The notes under the pieces were generated by a model. That model was not told where the DNA came from. It searched no databases and saw only the letters and a program-made list of their open reading frames with translations. The position numbers and the translations under genes were made by a program. Below, one piece after another: positions 31,996 to 42,200 of a stretch of 64,000 nt of DNA; position 1 is the stretch's first letter; each line of letters begins with the position of its first letter. The DNA is from Litorimonas sp039975855 (GTDB lineage: Bacteria > Pseudomonadota > Alphaproteobacteria > Caulobacterales > Maricaulaceae): positions 1,194,850 through 1,258,849 of the forward strand of contig JBDWGH010000002.1 of the NCBI GenBank assembly GCA_039975855.1, read 5' to 3'.

Positions 31996-33056
31996 CCTTG
32001 CTCCATTTGTGCAAGACGAGCTGCCTGATCTTCGGCAATCAAAGCATCAACCACATCGGAAAGCGCATCACCCGCCACGATCTTGTCGAGATTATATAGC
32101 GTCAAATTAATTCGATGATCTGTCACGCGGCCTTGCGGATAATTATAGGTTCGGATGCGTTCGGAACGGTCCCCAGACCCAACCTGACCGGCACGTTCTT
32201 CTGCGCGTTCACTATCGATACGCTGCTTCTCAATATCATAGAGCTTCATCTTGAGGAGGCGTTCCGCATTGGCACGGTTCATATGTTGGGATTTAGCGTC
32301 ACAGACCACGACAACACCCGTCGGTACATGGGTCATACGAACGGCGGAGTCGGTCTTGTTGACGTGCTGCCCACCTGCGCCCGATGCCCGCATTGTGTCG
32401 ACGCGGACATCACTCATTGAAAAACCAATATCGATGTCTTCAGGTTCTGGCAGAACTGCGACTGTTGCGGCGGAGGTATGAATACGGCCTTGGGTTTCCG
32501 TCACGGGTACCCGTTGGACGCGGTGAACACCGCTCTCAAACTTCATCATACCGTAAGCACCTGCGCCCGAAACGGAGGCTACGATTTCTTTGTAACCGCC
32601 CATATCGGCCTCTGAGTCTGTTTCGATCTCCACTTTCCAACCCTGCAAGGAGGCATAGCGAGAATACATCGCAAAGAGATCTCCCGCAAAAATCGCAGCT
32701 TCATCACCGCCGGTGCCAGCGCGAATTTCCAGAACGATAGAGGCATTGTCATCCTTATCTTTTGGCAAGAGTAGCAAGGACACTTCCTTTTCCAGCGCAG
32801 GCAGGCTTTCTTTGAGTGCTTGGATTTCTTCTTTTGCCATTGGCCCCATTTCAGGGTCGTCCAACATGGCCTCCAAATCCGCCATTTCAGCGCGAACATC
32901 CATGAGCTTTTTCACACCCTCAGCAACCGGACGCAGCTCGGCATAATCTTTGCCTAGTTGGACTATTTCATCCGTATCGCTGGTCGCGCTCATCCGCGCT
33001 GTGATCTGATCGAAGCGGTCTACGACTTGGGAAAGTTTGATATCAGGAATATGCAT
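31992..33056 (-). CDS. prfA: Peptide chain release factor 1
   Basis: A 354-residue class I release factor. The peptidyl-hydrolysis motif GGQ is at 228-230 (GAGGQHVNK) and the tripeptide anticodon PVT (PxT of RF1, for UAA and UAG) is at about 184-186 in RVPVTETQG. The usual downstream partner prmC is not here: a DUF998 gene follows with ATGA overlap. Upstream is a TonB-dependent receptor gene, 14 bp away. The unusual neighbourhood does not cast doubt on the identity. Confidence 0.97.
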   Translation of the reverse strand: MHIPDIKLSQVVDRFDQITARMSATSDTDEIVQLGKDYAELRPVAEGVKKLMDVRAEMADLEAMLDDPEMGPMAKEEIQALKESLPALEKEVSLLLLPKDKDDNASIVLEIRAGTGGDEAAIFAGDLFAMYSRYASLQGWKVEIETDSEADMGGYKEIVASVSGAGAYGMMKFESGVHRVQRVPVTETQGRIHTSAATVAVLPEPEDIDIGFSMSDVRVDTMRASGAGGQHVNKTDSAVRMTHVPTGVVVVCDAKSQHMNRANAERLLKMKLYDIEKQRIDSERAEERAGQVGSGDRSERIRTYNYPQGRVTDHRINLTLYNLDKIVAGDALSDVVDALIAEDQAARLAQMEQG

Positions 33057-33070
33057 GGGCGGGACTTATG

Positions 33071-35134
33071 TCAGTCTAATGAGAGGGTCAAACCCGCAAA
33101 CAGCGTTCGCGGCCGTCCAGGGAAGTACCGTTCATTTCCAAAGGCAAAATCTGCCCGGTCGGCATACCGCGTGTCGAATAGATTATCGACGCGTAAGGAG
33201 AGCTGCAAGTTATCCTGCAAATCGACCTTTCCGCCTGCGGAGAATACATCATGCCCTGGATATGTCTGGGTATTGCCCGGATCCGTGAAATAGGACCCGA
33301 CATGCGTCCAGCGCAGATAGGTGCCGAAAGCTGCGCCATCATAACGCAGTGCCAGGTTCCCCAGAGTATCAGGTGCGGTATCAACACGGTCGCCATCGGT
33401 GATATTGTTGGCAGCACTGCCCACTGTTTCGGTAAAGTCATATGTGTGCCGCGCGAGGGTGCCCGACCCTACGATAGAAAAACCTGAACCAAGCGATAGA
33501 TCGAGACTCGCCTCGATGCCTTGATGACGCGTTTTTCCGTTAACGACATTGAATCCATTCGAATTACGGAAGAAAAAATTGTCCTTCCACATAGTGAAGG
33601 CTGTCAGTTCAAATTTTGTATTCCCAAATGTCTGACTACGTAGTCCGGCCTCCAAGCTATCCAGTGTCTCGACATCAGCTTCACCCGGCACTTGGTTTTG
33701 TTGCGCGGAATAAAGATCGGACGTTTGCGGGGCGCGAGACCCTCGTGCGGCGCGAGCGAAAAGCGTGATCTTATCTAACTCATAGGTCAGTCCAACTTTA
33801 GGCGTCAGCGTGAAAAAATCATCTGATCTATCCGCTGCACGAATAAAGCGACCAGACGTGCCTGTATCCGCGAGATTATTATAATCATAGGAGGTGTATT
33901 CACCGCGTGCACCGAGATGCAAAGTTGCGCGTTCACTTATAAAAACATCTTTAGCCGCAAATGCCGCTAGCACGACAGCATCAACGTCATAGTCAAAATG
34001 CAAACCTTGGACGAAACTAAATCGGTCTGGGTTCTCTTGAAATTCATATTGGAAACCCGACGTGTATTCAGCATCAAGACCTGCGCTCCATCCATCACCG
34101 TAGAGACCGGATTTGAACCCAAATGATGTATGACCGTTTTTGTCCAAGGCTTGCCCTGGTACAAAATGCCGAAGAAACCGCTGCTGGGTACGGCGAGCAT
34201 AGGGTTGCAAGATAAGCGTTCCCAAATCTGTTTCGCGCGTGGCCTTTACCTGAGCGCGCAACGCTTGCGTATCTCGAAAAGCTTCAGGGTTCGCATTTGA
34301 CTCAATCAGGTCTCGGTCGCGATAAATATCATCCCCTTGAAGGAATCCTGCTGTTTCTTGATTGAGATTATTGAGCGCAATCAGACTAGCAACATTCCAA
34401 TCCCCTAATTCAGCAATATGCTGAACCGAATATTTCTGCTGATCAAAACCGCTATCATCTCGGAATCCGCTATCATGGGAAAGGTCTGCCGATACACGCA
34501 CGGATTCTGAGATATCCTTCACAATCGTTGTATTGAGATATCCGCGATCATTGCCCTGAATACTCAAGAAACCACGCCCAGCGCCCGGTTCATCTAACAC
34601 TACATTGATCAGACCATGCACGGCGTTGGACCCGTAATCAGCAGGACCAGGGCCTTTGAAAACTTCCAGCCGAGACGCAATTTCGGTGGGCGCTTCAAGC
34701 AGCCCGTTTACATTGGCAAACCCAGCCGCACGCAATGGCACACCGTCTAAGGTATATAGGAAACTACCAGCACCTGCCCCGCCCGTTAAAACGGGAGACC
34801 GAATGGCCGTTAAATGCTCTTGCCCTGAACCTCGGTGAATATTCACACCGGCGATTGTGTTCAAAATTTCGGCAGGATGAGCAAGGGTCAATCCTTCAGG
34901 CGAAACTGGCCGAATCACGTCGATGACTTCTGGTTGACTATCAGTTTGAAGCTGGACCCCTTTCGCCACAACAACATCAAGTGGACCTGGTCGCGGAGGA
35001 AAAATCAGGTCACTCTCTTCATGACAGCTAATCAGATTAGGGTCTTCTGCCCAAAGATCATCACATGTGGTCTGCGCCAAGGCCGGCAAAGCAGAGCTAA
35101 GCAAGGCGGCGCTTGCAAGCCATAATAATTTCAT
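33071..35134 (-). CDS. TonB-dependent outer-membrane receptor
   Basis: A 687-residue receptor. A signal peptide (KLLWLASAALLSSALPALAQ) is followed by a plug domain (VIRPVSPEGLTLAHPAEILN, then GLLEAPTEIASRLEVFKGPG and SNAVHGLINVVLDEP) and a 22-strand-type barrel ending in a TonB-receptor C-terminal Asp after GRPRTLFAGLTLSL. GGTC precedes the ATG. Substrate unknown: iron chelates or vitamin B12 or sugars are possible; the plug has the N-terminal TonB-box-like VIRP region. It lies 10 bp after the MscK-like gene. Confidence 0.92.
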   Translation of the reverse strand: MKLLWLASAALLSSALPALAQTTCDDLWAEDPNLISCHEESDLIFPPRPGPLDVVVAKGVQLQTDSQPEVIDVIRPVSPEGLTLAHPAEILNTIAGVNIHRGSGQEHLTAIRSPVLTGGAGAGSFLYTLDGVPLRAAGFANVNGLLEAPTEIASRLEVFKGPGPADYGSNAVHGLINVVLDEPGAGRGFLSIQGNDRGYLNTTIVKDISESVRVSADLSHDSGFRDDSGFDQQKYSVQHIAELGDWNVASLIALNNLNQETAGFLQGDDIYRDRDLIESNANPEAFRDTQALRAQVKATRETDLGTLILQPYARRTQQRFLRHFVPGQALDKNGHTSFGFKSGLYGDGWSAGLDAEYTSGFQYEFQENPDRFSFVQGLHFDYDVDAVVLAAFAAKDVFISERATLHLGARGEYTSYDYNNLADTGTSGRFIRAADRSDDFFTLTPKVGLTYELDKITLFARAARGSRAPQTSDLYSAQQNQVPGEADVETLDSLEAGLRSQTFGNTKFELTAFTMWKDNFFFRNSNGFNVVNGKTRHQGIEASLDLSLGSGFSIVGSGTLARHTYDFTETVGSAANNITDGDRVDTAPDTLGNLALRYDGAAFGTYLRWTHVGSYFTDPGNTQTYPGHDVFSAGGKVDLQDNLQLSLRVDNLFDTRYADRADFAFGNERYFPGRPRTLFAGLTLSLD

Positions 35135-35144
35135 GTGTCGGACC

Positions 35145-38100
35145 TTAAGGTTTAGACGGTTTTGGTGTGGGGTTGGGCCCACCCGTCTTCTTACGTTTTG
35201 CCTTTGTGGATGTATTGGATAAAAATTCCAATGGGATATTCTGACTGACAATATTGAGGTCCCTTTGCGGGAATGGAATCGGAATACCCGCTGCTTCGAG
35301 TGCCTTGTTAACTTCAGTATGAATAACGTGAGTCATGGGCACACGGTCATCAAATGAGCTAAGATGAACCCTCACTTGAAAGTCCAAAGAGCTGTCGCCA
35401 AAACCCATGAAAAGAACATTAGGCGGTGGCGTTGTGAGAACTTTCGGGAGCTCCTTGACCGCCGCCAACATGATTTCACGCGCTCTGTCAGTATCCGATC
35501 CGTAAGCAATTCCGACATTCACAATCAAACGAGTGATTGAAGAAGAAAGTGTCCAGTTCGTCACGCGTTCTGAAATCAACGCTTCATTTGGGATCAATAT
35601 TTCGAGATTGTCTAGATCTTTGAGTGTTGTTGCTCGAATTTTGATCCGGCTGACGGTTCCCGACTGGTCGCCAATTGTCACATAATCACCAATGCGGATT
35701 GGACGTTCAAACAAGATAATCAAACCAGACACAAAGTTCGCAATAATTTTCTGAAGGCCAAAACCGATACCAACTGAGAGTCCTGTCGCAATCCATTTGA
35801 GCTGGGACCATTGCAGGCCAAGTTGATTAAACCCGATAATAATACCAACGGCGATAATGATATAACCGAGCACCGTTGTAACCGCATATCGCGTACCGGC
35901 GTCTACACCCAAACGGTTGAGAACAAATATTTCCAAAAAGCCCGGAAGGTTTCGCGCCGCAATAAAAGTCAAAGCGAGAATGACGAGTGATTGGAGAATA
36001 TCCCAAAGTGAAATAATTCGATCAATGACCGCGCCGTCTGTATCTCTGGCTCCGCCCTCGATTGTCCAAACCGAAAATCCGTCAAATATGGATAGAGCTG
36101 GCACGAGTGAGCCCCATATCATCCAGAGCAAACCTGCGAACCCGAGTAGAATAACCGTCCTTAATAATTTTGACGTTTGACGTGTAATGGTCGTCACGTC
36201 GATGTCTTTGGTGTTTATTGGAGGGGGTAGAGGCATCTCTTCGCCCCGCTCTTCAGCCGCTTCTTTGTCGCGGCGGGCCTTCAGCTCTGCTTCGCGCTTC
36301 TCTAAAGCCTGACGATATTTCAACTGTCTTTGCGCCACCACGATCGCGCGGCGGATGGATCCGTAAATAACATAAGTCAGTAAAACCAATACGCCCGTTA
36401 TGAACAGGCGACTCAAAATTTCGTTGGCGCTCTCATAATAACCCGCAGCCGCCAGCCCGATAGTCGTCAAGGGAACGCCTATAACAATCAGCGCAATCAA
36501 ACCTTTGAAACGAGAGAGCGCCGAGTCCTTATTCGCAAAATTTGGAATATTGCTACTCTTGCTCCAGAGAATTCGAGCAGAGAAAATCATCATGGACAAA
36601 GCTGTCAAAAAGAACACAAAAACCGAAAATCCTTCGGTAATATTCTCATCTGCCATGTCATTTGTTACGGCGAGGAAAAATAGAATTGTGCCTGTGACCG
36701 GCACAAACCACCGAAGGTTCCTGCCAATTGAACGGCGCAGGCCATCGGGCAATTTAAAATGTGCGTCGAATAAGCCTTTCTCTCGATCCCATCTGATCCA
36801 CGACCCAAACAACAATGTAAAAATGCTGAGATATGCAAACCCATTTGCAAGCCCTTTGATCAAACGATCAGGGTTATCGGAAAGCGAATATAACAACGCA
36901 ACCAATAGAAAAATCAAAGGCAAAGGAAGAGAATGAAATACGCCTGAGGCGATCACCGCGGGTGTGTGCCACGCGTTATCTTCTTGCACCCGACCGACTA
37001 ATTTTGACCGTCGGTTCACATCTTCCCAGACCTTTGACCGGAACCGAAAAATCAGACCGGTGATGATCAAAAATCCAATAACAACCAAACTATAAGACCG
37101 GACCATCTGCAGCAATTCCGACGCTGCTAAGGAGAAATTATTCGGTGAAAAGAAATTCAGCGCTCCGAGGCCAAGCTTTTGCAGGAATGATCCATCAATC
37201 GCCGGGACTGAGCGAACCCATAGTAAGTTTTCATCTAAAAGCGTTTGGAGGCTTTCGGTTTGTTCCAGCAGAGAAATCTGCGCAGTGCGCAAATCCGAAA
37301 CAGCCGTTACACGGCTATTCGATAAGGAAGAAATCTGCCGCAAAAGATCTCGCCGCGTATCAACAATTGTTGACAAAGTGGCTTTGTCTATTTCTGAAAG
37401 CTCAGGAAATTGCGGCATATCCTGCTTAGCCGCATCTACAAACGCATCCAAATCATACACGCCAAGCGGCAGATCACGTAAGTCCTCTTGCGCGATAATA
37501 CGTTGCCTGACGGCCTTAGACCGCCGGTTTTCTGACTCTCTTATATCCGCGCGAATTGAATCAGGTGTTTGCAATTGATTGCCGAGACGCCGGAGGGTTT
37601 CTCCAGCTTCGCGATCAAGACGGCCTTGTTCAACCAAGTTCATCGCAGCACTAAGGTCGTTTTCAACATCAACGAAACGCCCGCGAACAGAAGCGGTCGC
37701 TTGAGAGACAATTGGACTTTCGGCAGCAATTTCAGCGATTTGGTCAGCCAAATCCAAATTCGAACTCGCATATTTAGCGACAACTGGATGGCTGGTATCA
37801 GACCGTTCCGAAAGAGCCGCTATTCTGTTTCTGAGATCGCGCGCTTCATTCACCCGCTTCTGTCCGGTGCGAGTGCTGATGCGGGCAACATCGCGCCGCA
37901 ATATTTGTGCGCGAATATCCGCCACAGCCCGACGCCCGCCCACCAGATCCTGCCGAGACGGTAAGGTGGCGATTTCCTGCTCCAAAGCGCGAATTTGATT
38001 GCGCCTATACCAGACCCGCGCCTGAACTTCGGTCCTGCGAGCCTCGGACAGAGCTTCTAATTCTCCGTCGCCCAATGCGTTCAGTCGTGTCTGCAAATCG

Positions 38101-38645
38101 CTCAAAGCGGCGCGAGCTTCTGATAGCTCTTGAGGCGCAGCTTCTTGCCGGGTGGATAGTGTGTTCAGCGTATTTTGTAGGCCTTGTAGACGCGTTTCAA
38201 TTTCGGCTAGGTCGGATTCTTTCGCTCGCAATTCTTGTTCAAGTTCAAATAACGCACCATCACCAATCATTTCAGCCATAGGTGCCAAGTCCGCGCTCAA
38301 GGCGTCTTGGGCTGCTTTTAATTCAACATCTAACTCGGCCTGAAGCGCCGTTGCGTCTTCTACGGCAGTCGAAAACTGCGCACGCCGTTCCGATTGCCGA
38401 GTGGCCTCCGCCAATCGGTCGACTGCCATACCCAAAGAAGCGCGTATTTGACTTTTCTGCTCTTCGGAGAGTTCGGTGTTTGCCTCTAGGGTTTCAATTC
38501 GAGCTTCAAGTGTTTGCGCCGTAAAAGTTGGGGCCGTCGTATTTGGAACATCTTGCGCCCACAAAGAACCTGGGCCTAAGGAAATAGACGCAAAGACGAA
38601 ACTCAATACTATGAGGCACGCCGATATATTTCGGGGGAATTGCAT
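35145..38645 (-). CDS. Large mechanosensitive channel, MscK/DUF3772-type
   Basis: A 1166-residue inner-membrane protein. A signal peptide (CLIVLSFVFASISLGPGSLW) is followed by a ~440-residue periplasmic coiled-coil region with repeated ESxLxxI..LxxLQ pairs, then about 10 membrane helices, then the MscS domain: the pore helix QWSQLKWIATGLSVGIGFGL, QKIIANFVSGLIILFERPIR, IGDYVTIG, and a C-terminal cytoplasmic domain. It opens under osmotic down-shock. I start at ATG 38645; a TTG 27 nt upstream is an alternative. Confidence 0.9.
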   Translation of the reverse strand: MQFPRNISACLIVLSFVFASISLGPGSLWAQDVPNTTAPTFTAQTLEARIETLEANTELSEEQKSQIRASLGMAVDRLAEATRQSERRAQFSTAVEDATALQAELDVELKAAQDALSADLAPMAEMIGDGALFELEQELRAKESDLAEIETRLQGLQNTLNTLSTRQEAAPQELSEARAALSDLQTRLNALGDGELEALSEARRTEVQARVWYRRNQIRALEQEIATLPSRQDLVGGRRAVADIRAQILRRDVARISTRTGQKRVNEARDLRNRIAALSERSDTSHPVVAKYASSNLDLADQIAEIAAESPIVSQATASVRGRFVDVENDLSAAMNLVEQGRLDREAGETLRRLGNQLQTPDSIRADIRESENRRSKAVRQRIIAQEDLRDLPLGVYDLDAFVDAAKQDMPQFPELSEIDKATLSTIVDTRRDLLRQISSLSNSRVTAVSDLRTAQISLLEQTESLQTLLDENLLWVRSVPAIDGSFLQKLGLGALNFFSPNNFSLAASELLQMVRSYSLVVIGFLIITGLIFRFRSKVWEDVNRRSKLVGRVQEDNAWHTPAVIASGVFHSLPLPLIFLLVALLYSLSDNPDRLIKGLANGFAYLSIFTLLFGSWIRWDREKGLFDAHFKLPDGLRRSIGRNLRWFVPVTGTILFFLAVTNDMADENITEGFSVFVFFLTALSMMIFSARILWSKSSNIPNFANKDSALSRFKGLIALIVIGVPLTTIGLAAAGYYESANEILSRLFITGVLVLLTYVIYGSIRRAIVVAQRQLKYRQALEKREAELKARRDKEAAEERGEEMPLPPPINTKDIDVTTITRQTSKLLRTVILLGFAGLLWMIWGSLVPALSIFDGFSVWTIEGGARDTDGAVIDRIISLWDILQSLVILALTFIAARNLPGFLEIFVLNRLGVDAGTRYAVTTVLGYIIIAVGIIIGFNQLGLQWSQLKWIATGLSVGIGFGLQKIIANFVSGLIILFERPIRIGDYVTIGDQSGTVSRIKIRATTLKDLDNLEILIPNEALISERVTNWTLSSSITRLIVNVGIAYGSDTDRAREIMLAAVKELPKVLTTPPPNVLFMGFGDSSLDFQVRVHLSSFDDRVPMTHVIHTEVNKALEAAGIPIPFPQRDLNIVSQNIPLEFLSNTSTKAKRKKTGGPNPTPKPSKP

Positions 38646-38714
38646 AAGAGTGTTGAACGACAAACCCCGCAAAAAGTAAAGCTTAGCCGACCTTAAACCT
38701 ACGCCTTACGCAGC

Positions 38715-38747
38715 AAAAAAACCGCCAAAGCTAAGCCTTGGCGGTTT
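38715..38747 (-). terminator. Rho-independent terminator of the oligopeptidase gene
   Basis: AAACCGCCAA (38719-38728) pairs perfectly with TTGGCGGTTT (38738-38747) around a 9-nt loop; on the minus strand the stem ends in a run of seven Ts (38715-38720). It lies 25 bp past the stop of the prolyl oligopeptidase, and can also work from the other side. Confidence 0.85.
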
Positions 38748-38771
38748 CAGTAATTCTAGGTCTGCGTGAGC

Positions 38772-40982
38772 TTATTCGCCGCCTTTGAGCTTCTTCATTA
38801 GATAGACATGCTGGAGTGCCAGTCTATTTGCCGTCTCTTTCAAGTTCGCAGCGGCGGAATGACCACCGTCGATATTCTCATAATAGAAGAAATCATGTCC
38901 TTGATCTTCCATGCGTTTCGCAAATTTGCGGGCGTGACCCGGATGCACACGGTCATCCTTTGTTGAGGTGATAAGGAAGACCTCGGGGTAGTCGCCTTGC
39001 GGATCGAGATTGTGATAAGGCGAGATAGACCGCAGGAATTTACCCTCTACTTCATCATCTGGATTTCCGTATTCACCCATCCAAGATGCACCTGCCAGGA
39101 GTTTGTGGAAGCGCTGCATATCCAAAAGCGGAACAGCAATAATGGCCGCATTGAACAAGTCAGGACGCTGCGTCGTCATAACGCCAGTCAGCAAACCGCC
39201 ATTGGATCCACCTTCGACGCCGAGATGCGCTGGCGAGGTGATTTTCTTAGCAATCAGGTCCTCAGCCACGGAAATAAAGTCATCATAAATCCGCTGACGT
39301 TCGGTTTTCAAACCCGCCTGATGCCAATTCGGTCCATATTCACCACCGCCGCGAATATTGGCCAGCACATAAACGCCGCCATTCTCAAGCCAGAGCTTTC
39401 CACGGGTCGCAGAGTAAGATGGGTTGAGGGAAATTTCGAAACCGCCATAACCATAAAGCAAAGTCGGGTTCGTTCCGTCCATTTGCGTCGACTTCGCTCG
39501 GACCACGAAATACGGAATTTTTGTCCCATCAGCCGAGGTTGAGAAGAACTGTTCGCTGACCATGTTTGATGCATCGAACCAATCTGGCAAAGATTTGGCT
39601 TTCGCCTTAACTTCAGTATCTGTATTATACGTCCAAAGCGTATCCGGGGTCAGGAAGGACTCTGTACTGACAAAAGCCACATCTTCTTTGTCATTGGTTG
39701 CGCCAATAGAAACCGTGCCATTTGCCGGGAAATCTAAAATCTCAGACGTCCATTTTTCACCGTCCCAATCAAAAGCATAAGCCGCACTTTTCACGTCGCG
39801 CGATATGGACAACAAGACTTTCGACTTCGTTGCGCCATACCCGTTCATGGAGGACTTTTCGTCCGGGCTATAAACTAGGTGAACGTCTTTGATCTCACCA
39901 TCCGCATCGAAATCGTCAAATGCAAAGCTGACCAAATCGCCAGATTTAAACCCGCGCCAGTCTTCATTTAGAGACAAAAGAACCTGTCCTTTAAATTCTG
40001 ACCCAAGATTGGATTGCATCGGAATTGGGAATTTACGCATCTCTCCCATACTTCCATCAGCGTTCTTTGGAAAATGGAATATCTCTGAATTATAGAAGTC
40101 GACCGAGCGTGAAGCCACAACTTGGCGGCGGCCATCAGATAACTCAAACGTTCCGGCCCAATACCCAACATCTGTTTGCTCGCCTTTGCCTAGCAAGACG
40201 GCATCAGATAGATCCTGGCCACGTTTCCAAAGCCGAGCTTCGCGCGGATATCCGGAATCTGTCATTGTACCTTCGCCAAAATCGACACCAACGACCATTG
40301 TATCTTCATCGACCCAATCCATTGTGCCCTTTGACTCAGGTGTCACAAAACCATTGTCTACAAACTGTTTTGTTCGGGTGTTGAATTCACGGCGAACGAC
40401 GGCATCCTTTCCACCATCCGAAAGATTGACGATGCACATCTCGTAATCCGGAGCGAGACAGTTATTGCCCTTATAGACCCAATTCTTGTCTTCATCTTTA
40501 GCAAGTTTGTCGAAATCGAGAACTGTTTCCCAGTCTGTGTCACCAGATAAATAGGAGTCCAAAGTCGACTTACGCCAAATGCCACGCACATGCGTTTCGT
40601 CCTGCCAGAAATTATGCACCTCACCATTCCGGTAAGACACATAAGGAATTTTATCTTTGGACTGGAGGATAGACAAAGCGTCTTCGTAGAAAGTCTGATA
40701 GCGTGGATCGGACTTTAGATTATCAAGTGAGCGCTTATTCCAAGCCTTGACCTCATCCAAAGCTTTGTCTCCTAATACATCTTCAAGGTAGAGATGATCA
40801 GCATCCGTCTGACCAGCGGTTTCATAGGAAATCATTTTATAGGGTGTCTTTTCAGTTTTTTGGGGTTTCACAGCGCTTGCGGCATCGGCCACGGCTTTGT
40901 CTTCACCATCGCCAGAACATGCCATTAGAATGGCAGCCGATCCGAGCAAAAGTGCGGTCTTAGAAATTACATTAAATTTCAT
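38772..40982 (-). CDS. Prolyl oligopeptidase family serine peptidase (lipoprotein)
   Basis: A 736-residue S9-family peptidase. A lipoprotein signal ALLLGSAAILMAC gives a lipidated Cys at about 20. The seven-blade propeller is followed by the alpha/beta hydrolase domain with GVEGGSNGGLLTG (catalytic Ser), TSTKDDRVHP (Asp) and DGGHSAAANL (His). It should cut short proline-containing peptides in the periplasm. I start at ATG 40982 with GGGAGAA upstream. Divergent to the serine hydrolase gene at 41061. Confidence 0.93.
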   Translation of the reverse strand: MKFNVISKTALLLGSAAILMACSGDGEDKAVADAASAVKPQKTEKTPYKMISYETAGQTDADHLYLEDVLGDKALDEVKAWNKRSLDNLKSDPRYQTFYEDALSILQSKDKIPYVSYRNGEVHNFWQDETHVRGIWRKSTLDSYLSGDTDWETVLDFDKLAKDEDKNWVYKGNNCLAPDYEMCIVNLSDGGKDAVVRREFNTRTKQFVDNGFVTPESKGTMDWVDEDTMVVGVDFGEGTMTDSGYPREARLWKRGQDLSDAVLLGKGEQTDVGYWAGTFELSDGRRQVVASRSVDFYNSEIFHFPKNADGSMGEMRKFPIPMQSNLGSEFKGQVLLSLNEDWRGFKSGDLVSFAFDDFDADGEIKDVHLVYSPDEKSSMNGYGATKSKVLLSISRDVKSAAYAFDWDGEKWTSEILDFPANGTVSIGATNDKEDVAFVSTESFLTPDTLWTYNTDTEVKAKAKSLPDWFDASNMVSEQFFSTSADGTKIPYFVVRAKSTQMDGTNPTLLYGYGGFEISLNPSYSATRGKLWLENGGVYVLANIRGGGEYGPNWHQAGLKTERQRIYDDFISVAEDLIAKKITSPAHLGVEGGSNGGLLTGVMTTQRPDLFNAAIIAVPLLDMQRFHKLLAGASWMGEYGNPDDEVEGKFLRSISPYHNLDPQGDYPEVFLITSTKDDRVHPGHARKFAKRMEDQGHDFFYYENIDGGHSAAANLKETANRLALQHVYLMKKLKGGE

Positions 40983-41060
40983 CTCAATTTCTCCCTTGGT
41001 GTCTTGCTTTAGATAAAGCGGAGTTTGCGCATTAGGGCAAGCCAGCATACAGATAGGAAC

Positions 41061-42200
41061 ATGTTCACCAGACGCCAAGCCATAGTCGCATTAAGCGCAG
41101 CAAGTTGTGCCGGCTGCTCAATTCAACCTTTGAAACCCGCGGAACCAGGACGCGGATGGGTTGTCTCTAAAGGTGTCAGAATTCTCGGTTCAGCCTTTTC
41201 CGGAAGATCCGTAATCGAAACAGAGGCCGCTTTCGGAATAGGTTCTCCCTTCCGTATCGCATCCATCACAAAACTCATTGTTGCGATGGCAATTTACGAA
41301 TGGGCGGCGAGAAGATACTTAAATCTCAACGAGACGGTTTCAGATATTTTACCCAACACGCATGAAGGCGTGACGCTTTCCAACCTGCTATCGCATAGGT
41401 CCGGTCTAAAAGATCCAGACGTCTATTGGGCGGAGATCGAAACAGATATTCGGACACTTTTCGACAAGTCAGATTTCACCCATAAACCGGACACTTATTT
41501 CCGCTATGCCAATCTTAATTATGGTTTAGCCGCCACTGTCGTCGAAGCCCGCCTCGGCGAGAGATTTGATCTGTTGATATGGAAATGGCTAACGCGCCAA
41601 GGTTTGGATGCCGGGTTAAATTGGTCAGGTGTCTCGCCCCGAAAACGCAAGAAGGCCGCAGCTCTCTACCGCAAATCAGACACAGGAGATTGGGCCCCGA
41701 CAGTGGATGCTCCGTCGGACATCCCTCTGGCCAGCCCAACTTACTTGGGCCGAGACCGCGTGGGACTGAAAACCTATCAACTAGCTTCCAATGGCACATT
41801 GTTTTCACCGCAAGGCGGCATGCGGATGAGTTTAGGTGATTTGTTACGGATCGGAAGACAATTACAAAGCAACCCGACATTCAACACGCCGGTTTGGACC
41901 AATAACGGCCAGAATGCCGAAACTGAATCCAATCATTTTTTGAGCTTTGGTCCAGCCAACTACATCTATTCCGCTGATGCTTCGCCTATTCCCGGCGTGC
42001 CGCTTGTCGGGCATCTCGGCGAAGCTTACGGGGCATATACGGGGCTATTTATCGTGCCAGGCACGGAGTTAGTCTTTGCATTCGCGCAACTAGGCACGGC
42101 GCAAGAGGGTTTGACGATGACGGGAACGACACCAAATCAGTCAATTGAGCACCAAAGCTTGTTCGATGAGCTTGCACCTACGCTGCGCGCGCATATATGA
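41061..42200 (+). CDS. Beta-lactamase-fold serine hydrolase (lipoprotein)
   Basis: A 379-residue hydrolase of the class C beta-lactamase/DD-peptidase fold. A lipoprotein signal with SCAGC is followed by the catalytic SITK (S-x-x-K, in FRIASITKLIVAM), and YANLNYG giving Y-x-N. The KTG-like region is less clear (HLGEAYGAYTG). The role may be a peptidase or esterase; many members are of unknown function. It overlaps dapF by ATGA. Confidence 0.85.
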   Translation: MFTRRQAIVALSAASCAGCSIQPLKPAEPGRGWVVSKGVRILGSAFSGRSVIETEAAFGIGSPFRIASITKLIVAMAIYEWAARRYLNLNETVSDILPNTHEGVTLSNLLSHRSGLKDPDVYWAEIETDIRTLFDKSDFTHKPDTYFRYANLNYGLAATVVEARLGERFDLLIWKWLTRQGLDAGLNWSGVSPRKRKKAAALYRKSDTGDWAPTVDAPSDIPLASPTYLGRDRVGLKTYQLASNGTLFSPQGGMRMSLGDLLRIGRQLQSNPTFNTPVWTNNGQNAETESNHFLSFGPANYIYSADASPIPGVPLVGHLGEAYGAYTGLFIVPGTELVFAFAQLGTAQEGLTMTGTTPNQSIEHQSLFDELAPTLRAHI

